Below, one piece after another: positions 45,206-57,273 of a DNA stretch of 64,000 nt (its first letter is position 1; each line of letters starts with the position of its first letter). The DNA comes from Miscanthus floridulus (Eukaryota > Streptophyta > Magnoliopsida > Poales > Poaceae), in NCBI RefSeq assembly GCF_019320115.1, contig NC_089584.1, positions 101,852,320 to 101,916,319 on the forward strand, read 5' to 3'. The notes under the pieces are model-generated. The model searched no databases, was not told the origin of the DNA, and was given only the letters and a program-made list of their open reading frames with translations. The position numbers and the translations under genes are program-made.

Positions 45206-46911
45206 CCCCCGCGTCGCCCCTCCCAGGCGGCTCGGGCGGACCATCGTCCTCGCCACCGGGCCCCCTCCTTTCTCCATCCCTCCACCTCACCGTCACCGGA
45301 GCATGCTACCGGATGCTGGTGGCTACAAGGATGGTGGCGGCGAGGCTTCTTCTGTTCCCATCTGTCCAAAGGGGCCCTCTCTCGGAGCTTCACCGACGTG
45401 GTGGTGGCCTCCCCTTCCGGCGGCAAATCCGGCGGTCTGGTGGCTAGATCCGGCAATGCAGTGGTTGGATCCGACGGCCCAGAGTCTTGCCAACCTACGC
45501 GCGCATAGGGATGCTGGCGCGACAGTCCGTGGGTGCTGCGGCGTAGAGGTGGACGGTGGCGCATGGGGTGCTTACGCGGAGTGGTGGTGGCACGGCGGCA
45601 TAGAGGTGGGTGGCGGTGGGTGGGGGCTCGATGGAGTGCAGCTGTGTAGTGAGCTCTATGCCCCCGCCGGTCTGCGCATCTGCGACTCGCACGATGGCTC
45701 GGTGGCAGCAGCAGCGCGCGCGCTGGCTCTCGGAGCTCGGACGCCGTGGCTCGGCCTGCAAGAAGCGGCGGCATAGCTCTGTGGGGCTCCTCTGCAGGGG
45801 TTACCTCGTTCCATCCCGGAGCATCCCGTGGTGGTCGGCGTCGTTCAGGTTGACGGCGGTTCTGACGACCGGCGCTGCGTCAAGTTGAACTGTGTTGGCG
45901 GTGCATCTTGGTTGTGGCAGCGGTAGTTGGCCTACGGCGGCTCACCACGGTGGCTGGCCTCGCATGGCGATGGTCAGTTTCGGTGGGGTTGTGGTGGTTC
46001 CTGTGCTTGGTGAGGTACTCTGGGTACGATGGTGGCAACAATGCAACCGCTGCTTCCTGTGGATGTGGCATGGCCGGTTTCCTCTAGAGGCGATCTACAG
46101 TAGGATGGTATCTGCTAGTTGGCTGCGGTTTATGTTGACTGGTGCGGTTGCGACTGGCCACGTATGCCAGTGGTCGACTCGTCGCTGTTGCGACAACCTA
46201 CACATGGCGGCTCATTGAAGACGACGGCTTGCATGGGGGAAACTCGTGGTTTCCATAGACGCTTGTTGGGTGTCGACATGCAAGGGCATTGGTGGCGCTC
46301 TTTGCATGCTCCAGGAACAAGATATGGCTTCTCATGGTGGCTGATGCCATGTAGGATGGAGGCGCCCTTATGGGCTGGCGCAGCGGCGACAGGTCACGCA
46401 TGCATGTGACCATGTCGGTGTTGCAGCGATCTCCTACTGGTGGCGGTTGGCTGTGGGCATCCACGATGTGGCTGGTTTGGGCTTAGGTGTCGGGGGTAGC
46501 CGGGCAAAAGCCCCGCTAGGCCTTTGGGTTTGGCCAACAATGGTGACCACCTTTTGGCAGCACATTCCTCGTTGGAAGCATTGTCGTGAGGCCTCCTTAC
46601 CCTCTAGGAGTTTTGTTGAGAAACCTTGGTTCTCCTTTCAGCGCTGTAGGCATCTTAGGATGTCGTTCTCCTCCTTGAAGGTATCGCTGTGGAAAACTTA
46701 CTCCCTTGCTAGTTTACATCACTTGCTATCTGTGCCGTGTCGGGTGACTTTCGACAGCCGTTGCTTATGAGGATGGTTGGTTTTTTATTTCTTGTTGTAG
46801 TAGTTATGTTGTTGCCTCTTTCGTGAGGTTATTTTTTTATCATTTATTTTTTTAACCTACTTCTTCTTTGTTAATACATGCTCGGCATATTCTTGTTGGG
46901 TGGCTCTTGAA
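45206..46911 (+). mobile_element. Possible LINE-type remnant
   Basis: The segment starts with a GC-rich 'ccaccgggccccctcc' region containing repeated 'gatccggc(a/g)' motifs, has no coding frame, and ends in T-rich sequence with 'ctttgttaatacatgctcggcatattc...gaaaaaaa' at about 46911. GC-rich 5' ends and such A-tailed 3' ends are seen in grass LINEs and their deletion derivatives. No RT or endonuclease is left and no TSD was found, so other origins are possible. Confidence 0.35.
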
Positions 46912-47107
46912 AAAAATCAGTAAACAGTACTTTTCAGTCTAACTTTTCAGCGAAGCGAATAATACATATGATCTAGTCATACATATTCATACAATTTTCT
47001 ACAAATTTAGTGAAAGCTAGTAGTATTTAACTTTGATCGGACCTAGTTTTTTTTTATTTGAGAGAGAGATATAATAGCTGCATGGAAATCTACTATGCAC
47101 AGTGTAG
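46912..47107. other. Intergenic sequence with MITE scrap
   Basis: Contains 'cagtacttttcagtctaacttttcagcgaagcgaa', a fragment of the MITE type seen at 34742. Otherwise AT-rich with no gene. Confidence 0.4.
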
Positions 47108-47110
47108 TAA

Positions 47111-47463
47111 GGGTGTGTTTGGTTGAGCTGTGGCTGTGGAAAAAAGCTGCTGTGGGCTGTGGGCTGTGAGAAAGCTGCTGTGGGCGGTGAGCTGTAGAAA
47201 AGCTAAAAGCTGTTTGGTTAAACAAGTATAAAATATACCTTCTATCTTTATCTCTCTTGAAACAACTATGGAAGAGCTTTTTATTCCACCAATTTCAAAA
47301 AGCAGAAAGCCAAAAGCCAAAAGCAGGGTCAAATCAACTTTCAAAAATGTACTACGAAAAAACAGCTGCTTCTAAAAAAGCAACATCCAAAAACAGCCCC
47401 TTTGATTAGGCTTTTGGTTTTTAAGGCAAAAAACCAAAGCCAAAAGCCTAAACAAACGGACCC
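47111..47463. mobile_element. Tourist-like MITE, TSD TAA
   Basis: Ends are GGGTGTGTTTGGTT and AACAAACGGACCC (imperfect inverted repeats). They are flanked by TAA at 47108-47110 and 47464-47466. The interior is rich in 'agctgctgtggg' and 'aaagcc(a)aaa'. The 3-bp TAA duplication fits PIF/Harbinger MITEs. The element is 353 bp. Confidence 0.75.
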
Positions 47464-47609
47464 TAACACTATGAGTGTCTACTACGTCTCTTCAATCTCT
47501 ACGAGGCTTCGAAGGTTGCGGTTTGACTGCCCTAGTGTCCAGTGTTCGTACTTGCAGCCTCTTCAAAACCTCCTATACAGTCTTGCTACTATCGCTTCGG
47601 AGTGCACTA

Positions 47610-47850
47610 GGGCGCGAATCGGCGCCGCCGAATTCGCTGCGGTACTGTACCTACAGTTGCGTTTTGTTTTTATTTGGTAATGATTGTCCAATTAGACTCA
47701 AAATATTCGTCTCGTAAAGTACAACTAAACTGTATAATTAGTTTTTGATTTCGTCAACATATAATACTCTATGTATATACCACAAATTTGATGCGACGAA
47801 AAATCTTCTTTTTGTATGGTATTAAATTCTGGAATTTGAGACAACACGAG
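47610..47850. mobile_element. MITE fragment related to 38922-39196
   Basis: Shares 'ggcgccgccg(a/g)attcg', 'ttttatttggtaat(g/a)attgtc', 'gtttttgatttcgtcaacat' and 'aaatcttctttttg' with the earlier element. Both termini are eroded. Confidence 0.65.
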
Positions 47851-49080
47851 AGGTTGCGCGTAACAGGCTAACAGCAGAAGACCCCACAAGTGCAGAACGC
47901 AGCTGACTGGCTGGCTGCGAGCCATCTGTATGGTAATGTGGTAGATGGAATGGAGCCTCTAACATATAATAATATATAATCTGGGCCGTCATTGCCTCCC
48001 TCGTGCAAGCGTGCAAGCAAAACTCCAGTATCTTGCGGCGCGAGACGTCCACGCCTACATGCCTCATCTTGTGTACGAGTAACAGAAACCAACAACAGCT
48101 CTTGTGGAATAATGGAAGCTAGCACCTAGCCATCTACTGTACTACTACCTGTGTGGCTGTGTGCAGCGTTTTATAGTAAACGATCATGGATTATTTATTA
48201 TTAACTAATTTAATATAAGAAAAAAATATCATTTCAGTTTATAATCTACGATCATATACTGGTAAATGAACAGGCTGCATGATTTCTTGTCCTTCAAGCC
48301 GAAGAGAGCATATGCTGGCACCCACGTCCTGTACTGTCTTTGGGTCCATGAACAACCACCTGCCGTGCTTTCCAATCCGTGGTGGTGCCGTGCATGCGTA
48401 TGCCGCCAACTCTCTCAAAAAAAATAATGCTGTTTATTACGCTATTTTCAACAATAACACCTAAAATATAAGATTTATTTATTCTTTGGATAGTGCTACA
48501 GACAAAAGGTTCAATATTTATTCAGCATTTTCTCCAACAACAAGACTCAAAAGAAAATCCTTTCTATAAATAAGTTTTCAGGAGAGAGTATATTTATATT
48601 TGGGTTGTGCCTCTCATACAGCCTAAAATAGGTCTCCCATATAGGTACTCTGTTGAAAGCTAATTTTAGATCTCTTGCTATCCATTTTAAATTTAAATAC
48701 CTATATGGGTTTCTCGTTACAGACAGTCTTACGTACCATTTTTGGCCACTGCCATCTTCAGAGATCAGATGTTGCGACTTGCAAGATTTTGCCCAGGATC
48801 GGATACTTTTTCCCTTCATCAAAAGATACTGACTCGCCATGCGTAACAAAGCATACAACCATGCACAAGAAGTTTTTGGGAGGACCCGAGGAGTCAGGGG
48901 TGCGTGACCGCGTGAGGCCCACGGCCTAGTTCTTCCAATATGACATGTTCCGCACAAGCCTTTCAGCCCATGCAGGTTTGCATCGAAAGGCCCATCCAAA
49001 AAGAGGTCCAAGCCTTTCAGCCAAGCTCGAGGAGAGAGAATTGCCGAATTTTTTGTTTTTTGATCTTTTTTTTTAAAGAT
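47851..49080. other. Intergenic sequence, no assignable gene
   Basis: A 179-codon open frame on the minus strand (48547-49086) has no recognisable domain and low plant codon bias, so I do not call it a gene. Nearby AT-rich stretches may be old MITEs. Confidence 0.35.
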
Positions 49081-49119
49081 TTTCACAAATATGCCCTCGA
49101 AGGTATGCTTTTAAAATCT

Positions 49120-49325
49120 GGACCCTCAGTTCGGCGCCATAGTAATTGACGCAGAGATTACACGTCTCGGCGCCATAATAATTGGCGCCGAGCTTCCTCG
49201 GCCACGTTAGCGTCAACGCAGACGTGGCGGTCACATGGCACTATGGCAGCCACCTCGGCGCCGAGCTTGACGCCAAGATCTATAGCGTCGAGCTTGGCGC
49301 CAATGACCCTAGCGCCGAGGTGGTG
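49120..49325. repeat. GGCGCC-rich MULE terminal region
   Basis: At least five GGCGCC(A/G) cores occur in 200 bp, several as GGCGCCGAG or its complement, so the region can fold on itself. It lies at the low-coordinate end of the MULE. Terminal-repeat status is likely but unproven because the partner end is lost. Confidence 0.5.
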
Positions 49326-49647
49326 TAAACCCACCGTCCAACCTTCCTGACCGAGGCTTCTTCCTCTTCTTTCTCCTCTCACTCGGGGTTTTGCTCTCCC
49401 TACTTCGCCGTACCTCACGAATCGGCATATTGGACCTTGTAAACTTTGATTTGATCCATAGATCTTCGAGAGCAAGGTACCCTCGCCCCCCTCCTAGTTT
49501 TTTTGCACCAATTTGAAATATATTAGTTGGATTTTTAACCTAAGAATCGTCATTACTTAGGGTTTCATGCACTTTTTAATATTTGTATTATACAACCGTA
49601 GGATACCAAGGCATGAAAAAGCTTGCAAACCAAGGTAACCTCAGCGC

Positions 49648-50333
49648 ATGTTGTTATATTATGGGTTCATTGTTGTGGATCAAATGGAAACCCTATGTTT
49701 AGGGTTTAATGTTAATTACTTTCGGTTCTTAGAACAAAATTGGTTAAATTGTAGTTATGGCCGGATGACCAAAAATGCCTTCGACCTATTGCCTCTACCT
49801 AGTGGTGTTCCAGTGTCCATGTGTTTTTGCGGCGATCCTTGCAAGGTAGCCATGTCCGATGAAGATGACACATATAGGCAGAGGTATTGGATGTGTTCTA
49901 ATTTTGCGTTTGAGTCTACACTTCGTTAGCGCCGCATTAACAAGATGGTGAGCAATTGATGTTGTGTAATAATTATTTTGTGTCATATAAAATCTTGCAT
50001 GATTTTATTGTTTTGTAACAATTGCATTTGTTGTAGATCCCTCCACCGCTCTGTGATTTTGAGCAGTAGATCGGCACTAAGATCAAGACTGAAAATAAGG
50101 AATAGATGCACAAACTGTTGCGGTGGGAGGCAGAGGATAAAGAGATGATGGAGAAAAGATGCAGTGAGGAGGCTGCAGAAAAGGAGCACAAGAAATAGGA
50201 GGAAAGGAGGCGTGTTGCTGCGTATATGAAGGAGAGGGAGAAGAAGCTTGAGCGTGCACGCCGAGCGAAAGTAGCAATGGAGGAGAATCCCGATGCCCTA
50301 AGAAAGGGAAAGTGGCCTCGTTACACTCAATAG
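49648..50333 (+). pseudogene. Zinc-finger ORF accompanying the MULE
   Basis: The frame from 49795 encodes GVPVSMCFCGDPCKVAMSD followed by TYRQRYWMCSNFAFE, a Cys-rich module like the GRF-type fingers in proteins accompanying PMD MULEs. A second exon-like part (about 50038-50333) encodes PPPLCDFEQ, then a Lys/Glu-rich helical tail ending KGKWPRYTQ. Internal stops are present. The function of such proteins in transposition is unknown. Confidence 0.55.
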
Positions 50334-50629
50334 TCTCCATGACTTGCTAGTTTTATGGTTTATTCATGAACAATGTTGTCTATTGTTGAACTTTTCATTA
50401 TGTTGTTATTTAATGCACTTTAAGTATGGGCATACTTAGGTCATGTACTGCGTTATTTAGTTTATCGGCATGTAGAGTATTATTGTGTTGTTTAATGTGT
50501 CATATTATTGGACTTTAAATAATGTTGTTGTTTTCATTATCTGTGGTCATAATATTTAGTTTAATATTACGGACGTAGTGAAATGAGATCACGTACTACA
50601 AATAAAACCTAACGAAGTAGGGCATTATA

Positions 50630-50840
50630 TAATTCAACATGCACAACACATGAAATGGCATGTGAGAACATGTACCAAACTAGGGTACAGAGGTACTGAA
50701 CTAAACCCAACATGCCTTAGGTAATTGAAGCGAACAACAAGCACACGAAATGGCATGTGAGAACATGTACCAAACAAGGGTACATTGTTCATTCGACTGA
50801 ACCTAACATGTCTTAGATAATTAAATCAAACAACAAACAC
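50630..50840. repeat. Tandem repeat, about 105-bp unit, two copies
   Basis: 'gaaatggcatgtgagaacatgtaccaaac(t/a)agggtaca' occurs near 50652 and again near 50748, followed each time by 'cccaacatgccttag(g/a)taatt'-type sequence. Non-coding, within the MULE. Confidence 0.75.
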
Positions 50841-50929
50841 ATGGATGTGCTATGTGAATAAGATAGGGTCGTCCTACTAGTATGGCCACATAGCAAATTG
50901 TGTTGCACCTTCTCCACAGTAGCCTCCCA

Positions 50930-51560
50930 TTATTGGTGATGGTGGTAGCGGGGGTGACGGCGGAGACCCCTTGTTCTTGTGATTAGGGAAGGTGCAATAT
51001 GGATCATTACAAAGTGCCTCCTGTGAACCTGCACGTTATTGTCGTCTTCGTCTTCCTTGTAACCGCTGCTAACTTCTCTTTCTAGATCGAACATATGGTC
51101 CTACAGGTAGTAGATGTACCGTTGATGCAGATAAATTGATCGAGGATCGACCCACCTAGTGAACCCATAGTTTTCTTCGGACTCAGAAGACTACAATAAG
51201 TATGTTCTATGAGTTGTATGGGTATTCGAGAAATATATTTAACAAATGAAATGTAATAGCAATTACCCATGCTCACGGGCATTTGAAGAAGCGACGACCT
51301 TCGTCGATCCCCTCAGTGAACATCTATACTATGCAGTCCTCACCACGCATGCATTTTGGCCAATCTTACTTTTGGTTATCGTATCCTCTGAGAGGGCACT
51401 CTTTAGTGAAATCAGTCTTGCTCTCGGGGGGAAACTAATACACTGGTTCTTCAAAGAAATCAGACCCAAAAGACCCCTCCCACACAATGGGAGTTCTCTT
51501 TGTCTCCCCTTTTCCTCTCCCACTCCCGAAACCCTTTCCTGTAGATGACCCTCCAAACAT
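50930..51560 (-). pseudogene. GRF-like zinc-finger fragment in MULE
   Basis: On the minus strand one frame reads CMRGEDCIV, then MFTEGIDEGRRFFKCP, the hallmark end of a GRF-type zinc finger. After an intron-like gap it continues FTRWVDPRS, YLHQRYIYYLQDHMFDLERE and SGYKEDEDD. Stops interrupt it. A GRF finger probably binds nucleic acid. Its orientation matches the transposase. Confidence 0.5.
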
Positions 51561-51989
51561 TCCTACTTCAACAAAATTGAATAATAGTTTGGTTTTGCTT
51601 TTGGTTAGCAATGCACCCTGAAACGCATATATATAGGCGAAGGCAGGTTTGCTAGCCGTTGTATTGTGTTGTAAATGCTCCTGAAAAGTCTACTCAGAAT
51701 CACTGAAAAGCCTACATCAAAGCACACTGGAGAGCTAAGATTCCATGACTGAAAAGCCTATTTGAATTCAGACTTTAGTCACTATTTTGAAGGACACTAA
51801 AATACCTATTCGACGGTGACATGATAAATCATTGTAAAGGCTAGATGCTATAGGTGTACTGCACAAATATACTTTAGGCAAAAAAATTCAACATAATTTG
51901 CCCTATTTTTTGATGCAATCCATGCACAAATATGACATGAATATTTAACCTCAATACAACATGTTCAAACATACAAATATATGCCACAT

Positions 51990-52135
51990 TCATCTCAAAC
52001 CATATACATGAGCATATTAATAGTCCACACAGTCCATAATTATAGTCCATAGTAGTTTATAGTCCATAATAATAGTCCATACAATCCATAATAGTTCATA
52101 ATAAAAGTCCACAAAGTCCATAATAGTACATAATA
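51990..52135. repeat. 'agtccataatagt' short tandem repeats
   Basis: Ten or so variants of 'agtccata(a/c)(t/a)a' occur between 52019 and 52135, just beyond the stop of the PMD frame. Probably 3' untranslated MULE sequence. Confidence 0.7.
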
Positions 52136-52164
52136 ACATCTAACACAAACTCTACCACAAACCC

Positions 52165-52480
52165 TCACTGTCTCCTAGTCCTACCCTTACCCTTATGACC
52201 AAGTGCGTTAGAGCCTAGAGTGTAAGGGTTAGGTGGACGACGTCGCCTAGTGTCTGAAGGCTGTGTAGGCTGAGTCGAGGGAGCATCCTGTAGCTAAGAT
52301 GATCCAAGCTCCTCGTGCCTCAGGTCCAACTCCTCATCGTCCTCATCCTTGTACGCAATGCCTATGGACCCTGTAGGTGCTTGGCTAGATGAACCTAAGC
52401 CTCCTCTGCCTATAGAAGGAACGTGCATGTCTTGCATCGTGGTTGTCCTGCAACCACAACGAGCAGCCGCACGACGTAAC
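52165..52480 (-). pseudogene. PMD protein, C-terminal part (beyond the solo LTR)
   Basis: The minus strand reads GCRTTTMQDMHVPSIGRGGL, AYKDEDDEELDLRHEELGSS, PSTQPTQPSDTRRRRPPNPY and LGHKGKGRTRRQ, then a TGA stop at 52165-52167. The low-complexity basic tail is typical of MULE-borne PMD proteins. It is the direct continuation of the frame interrupted at 55070 by the solo LTR, with one in-frame stop (after EELGSS). Confidence 0.7.
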
Positions 52481-52487
52481 CAACATG

Positions 52488-55070
52488 TGAAAGGTTGAGA
52501 TGGCAGACTAGAGGGAGAGTGAATAGTCCTTTCTAAATTTAATCATGCCGGCTAACTGAAACAAATATGGAATTAAAACAATCGGTCTAGCCAAGACTAT
52601 ACCCCTCTATCGAAGTTCACAAGCACCTTATAAAGATACTAATTAGGCAACAAAGGTGTCGGGCTAGCTAGAGCTCACCTATCTAATTCTAGAAGCAAGG
52701 TCACATAAACCTATGCCACTAGTATTTTACACACCAGGAAGCTCCTACACAATTCTAGTAAGCAAAAGCACAAAGCTCCTAAGCTCACTAGCAATACTCA
52801 ATAACAAGGCAACCAATGACAAATTAGAGAGTGCAAATACTTAGCTACATAAACTAAGCAATATGACTAACAAGGTTACACAAACCAAATTAGCCACTCA
52901 AGGGAGCTACTTTTATGCTACACAAGCAAGAAGGTAACTAGTGAGCTACACAAGCTAACTAATTACAAGAGCAACTACACAAGCACAATGTATATGAAAG
53001 TAATTACAAGCTTGTGTAAGGGGATTGCAAACCAACGGGAAGAACAACGTTGACACGGTGATTTTTCTCCCGAGGTTCATGTGCTTGCCAACATGCTACA
53101 TCCCCGTTGAGACAAGCTCCAAGGTTGCCGCCGGTACTCTTGCTAGTGGTGACCCATAAGTCACACTCTCCCATGTAGAGTGCTTACCACAAGCTCTAGC
53201 ACTTGACCCGTCCGGACCACTTGTCGCCCTTCGCGTCTTGCTCTACTAGAGTTGCTCTTCGTGGCTCCCGCGGGGCGAGCACAATGCCCCTCACAAAGCT
53301 CTTCTCCGAAGCACCGCACAAGCTTCTTGCGGGCTTCGACGGAGACCACCACCAAGCCATCTAGGAGGTGGCAACTTCCAAGAGTAACAAGCACCACCGG
53401 CTTGCAAGACGACCACCTAGTGCCACTCAATGCAACCTCATGATGTAATCACACTAGAATCACTCACTAACTTGATCAGATGAACACTATCAAGCTCAAG
53501 TGAGTTAGAGGGCTCCCAAGCACTACCACATAAAGCCACCAAGGCTCTAGTGTACTCAGTAACCAGCCCAAGGCTGGCCAATGCTTGGTTTTATAGCCCC
53601 CAAGAAAATAGAGCTATTGTACCCCTTCACTGGGCACTTTTCAAACTGATCGGACTTGCAGGTCGTAACGACCGGACGCGTAGGTCACAGAGTCCAATTG
53701 CTATGATGACACCACATGTCCCCTCCTTTCGAAGCCGACCGTCGGGCTTCAACGGCTAGCTCCCACGCATGCATACTCTTGATCGGACATGCCTAGGTCC
53801 AACGATCGGACGCGCCGAGGCCAAGTCCGGTTACCAACGCATTTTTGTACAACTAATCGGACTCACCTTTATCCTATGACATGACTCGACTATATCAGTG
53901 TCCGGTCACTTTCAGAGAGGTTCTAGAGAGCTCTTTTAATGACTGGACGCATCAGGTCATCACTGACCAGACTCTTCGTGCATCCGGTCGCTCCTAGACG
54001 TGTTAAAAACACTAACCAGACTCTATAACCGGACTCGCAGGTGCTGACCAAACACGTAGGTCACAAAGTCCGGTCATAGACCTTTCAGCGTTAAAATGGC
54101 TATAATTCTTAGCTCTAAACTCTGATTTCGATGATCTTAGACATTTTGGAAAGCTTACTCAGAGGTCTACACATCTCACTTGCATACTTGATCCAAATCA
54201 CAATGGATCAAAACAGTATTCCAATCCAAGGACCATGCTATAGTTTAGAGTACACCGAAAAACCTTCTTCTCTTCTCTAAGTTGATCCACAACAACTCCA
54301 ACTTCTTCTCCTTTGTAAATGTGCGAACACCACCAAGTGTACACCACCAAGTGCAAGTGTGTTAGCATTTTCACAAATATTTTTCAAAGGATTAGTCACT
54401 CAATTTACCACGCCACTCGATCCTAGCAACATCGCAAAGTTAGATCGCTCAAGTGGCACTAGATGACCGATATACAAACAAGTTTGCCCCTCTTGATAGT
54501 ACGACCATCTATCCTAAACCCGGTCATAAACTTCTCTACACACCTATGACCGGTGAAATGAAATACCCTATAGGTTATACCTTTTCCTTGCGCATTCCAT
54601 TCCATCTCCTTCAATGTCGATGCAACACATGCACCAACATGATCAATAATGATATGATCCACTTCATATCATCATGTGACCTTATTGGTTCATCGATCTT
54701 GACCTCACTTGCTCTTCACTGTTGCATCGGTCCATTGGTGCCAAGTCTTTGCTCAAGCTTCACCACCACACGGTCCATCACTCCAAAGCCTCCAACTTGG
54801 CCTTCACACTTGCAACTGGTCCATCAAGCCAAGTCTTATCTTGATCTTCTCCACCTTGATCACATGACTTAATGTCATGTCTCATATGCAATGAGCTCCT
54901 TTATCATCACATGTGTGAGCTTTGCAATATCTCTGAGCCATTTCCACCTCCATGGCATATGTTGCTCACACACATATACCTATGGACTAATCACCTGTGT
55001 ATCTCACATAAACATAATTATTCCACCTAGGGTTGTCACTCAATTACCAAAACCAAACAAGGACCTTTCA
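52488..55070 (-). mobile_element. Solo LTR (family A, copy 3)
   Basis: Reverse-orientation relative of the copies at 20065 and 32273, but more diverged and longer (2583 bp). Ends are TGAAAGGTTG and GGACCTTTCA, flanked by ACATG (52483-52487) and ACGTG (55071-55075), a 5-bp TSD with one mismatch. It splits the PMD reading frame of the MULE. Its CCGGAC-type motif cluster (53640-54080) is degraded. The mismatched TSD suggests it is the oldest of the three insertions. Confidence 0.82.
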
Positions 55071-55075
55071 ACGTG

Positions 55076-57260
55076 ATAGTCTTTGTTGTATAAAATCATG
55101 TTAACTGAAAGAATTTAACGTATTAATATTATACTTGAAAGAATTTTTAGAATCTTACGTCTAGGAAGCTACGCGTGTCGTCGTCCCTAACTATCAGACA
55201 AAAGTGATCAATGTCTTCAACTGAGCATTTGAGGGTGTTGCCCTACAACAAAGTTCTTAGTAAGATTGTATTGGTACACAACTGAACATAGTAAAATAAG
55301 ACAATTGACTTACCACTCTGTCCAAGATTAGTCCTGCCTCCACATGCCTTCCTACACGAGTAGTTTGGTCATACGCCGTGTCTTCATCATCGGAGGACTC
55401 GATGTCGGCATAGTCATCTTCTATCCATTGTAGCCTCAGCTTGCAATGTGTCGCACCTTGGTATGAAGCTTGGTAGTGCCTATACTCACGGTTCATGTGT
55501 GGCTCATTGTTCTTGTCCACGTTGGCGTCCAACAGCTCCCATTGTGATGATCCCACCTGCATGTCATGTACGCCATCGTTAGTGAAGTTTTTATACAAAG
55601 TAATACAAATTTGTGAAGAAAATTTCAGCAGAGTTTCATTTGTTTTTTGATGCAAACCAAACAAAAATATGACATGAATATATACATTCCATACATGCAC
55701 ATTCATCTTAATCCATATACATGTGACCATATTAAAATTGCACGTACGTCATCATTACTTCTTCTTATATAGGAACTAATGGGAATGGACTATAATGGGA
55801 CAATTGAAATAGCATAACACTTACTTGTGTAAGTCAACGCCAGTCGAGAACGAAGTCGTTGGCCAAAGCTATCTCACTCTAAATTAGCATGCAACTCTAT
55901 CTGGCAGGTGGAACTCAACAGCATAGAAGCAGATTAGAGGACACCTCATCCTGTAGAAGTCATAGTCGCACCCACACATGTTGCTCAACCGAAAAGGAAG
56001 TGCCCTCTCTCCATCGTACGGCTCCCATGACACCTGCAATATGTCAAAACAAGATGTTAGATGCTATATTAAACCATTTCAAACCTACATGGGAAATAAA
56101 ATTTACTTACACTAGAGGTCGCGAGTGTGTCTAGCTTGTTCATGAACTCAATGTATGCCCATTGTAACCTCGCATGCGGAACTCTAACCTAGTCCCAAAG
56201 GTACGCCCATGTCGACTACCGACGTGGAGGCTAACCTGGGAACCAGTCACGATGAGACAAAACCTTGGGACGACCAACTAGTAGATGAGCCCACATTCAC
56301 AACTAGAGTAGGTACACGCATCCACCAAATGAGGCTGAGGACAAAGTCCGACGACACACCTCGCAAAGCTACCGGTAAAGAAAAGCCAACACTATAGAGC
56401 CCTAGCTATATTGACCCGCCTGGTCCCAGTCAGTGAGGCAGTGGACCCACATCCACGATGTAGTGTCCCCTGTTGTGTCGAGGAAGAGAACATAGGCAAA
56501 TAGGTGTAGGATCCTCGCCCTACAGTAGTACCCAACTGTCTCATCGTCTGCCTCCTTAAGGCACTGTGTGAACTCTTGTCGGAGCCAGGAGATTAGAACT
56601 CTAGAAGTGCGAGCCCCTTGCTCACCAACCTCATGCCCAAAAAAGGCCTCTACTCATGCTCTCCAACCTTCTGACCTACATGGCCTAGTCACTGTGTTGC
56701 CATGAATCCTCAGACCTAGCATCTTCTAACAATCCTAGAGCGTGACAGTCATCTCTCCAAAAGGCAAGTGAAAGCTGTGAGTCTCCGGCCACCACCTACA
56801 TTTTAGACAAAACAAGATTACATGTTAGAAAGGCAAGTGCATGAACAAATGGGTACAAATGGAGGCAATGGTTGAAGATAATACCTGTAAACCAACACAG
56901 TTAAGGCAATTGAGTTGAATGTGGGCAACCCACAATGAACCTAAAAAGAGATGACATCTAGGCCAGCTCTTTGCAGGAAAGAAATGTACCTATCATCGTA
57001 CTACATGTCCAAGAACCCATTGTGGGTTCTAGGATGAAGGAGCGGAAGGTCCTGCATGGAATAAAACATAGTCTTCCGTTACTTCACAAACACATGTACG
57101 CTTACAAAAATTTGAACAAGACGTATAGATTATTACCTGCCCCTCTGCTATGAGACGTCCTCGGTGGGTCTCCTCGTACGTCAGGTCGAGCAGGTGGAAT
57201 TGTGCCATCCTACAAAAAAGACAATGAAATAGAAATTCAATATACAATGAAACATAAACT
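55076..57260 (-). pseudogene. Plant mobile domain (PMD) protein, N-terminal and core
   Basis: The minus strand encodes MAQFHLLDLTYEETHRGRL near 57.2 kb and PRTHNGFLDM near 57.0 kb. After an intron (donor about 56883, acceptor about 56797) comes the PMD core: RWWPETHSFHLPFGEMTVTL, KMLGLRIHGNTVTRPCRSEG, EVGEQGARTS, VGYYCRARILHLFAYVLF and SWMWVHCLTDWDQAGQYS. Later ASYQGATHCKLRLQWIEDDY is readable at 55257-55500. PMD proteins (PF10536) occur in transposons and in the domesticated MAIN/MAIL genes needed for silencing and meristem maintenance. Many stops make this copy non-functional. Confidence 0.8.
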
Positions 57261-57273
57261 AAAACATGCATAA

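Noticed and set aside
45160..45776. 204-codon minus-strand frame and 157-codon plus-strand frame at 45303
   Set aside because: Both are low-complexity Arg/Pro/Gly-rich translations of a GC-rich transposon-like segment, overlapping on opposite strands, without motifs.
48547..49086. 179-codon minus-strand frame
   Set aside because: No motif recognised, no plausible promoter or splice context, and it lies in decayed repeat sequence beside a MULE end.
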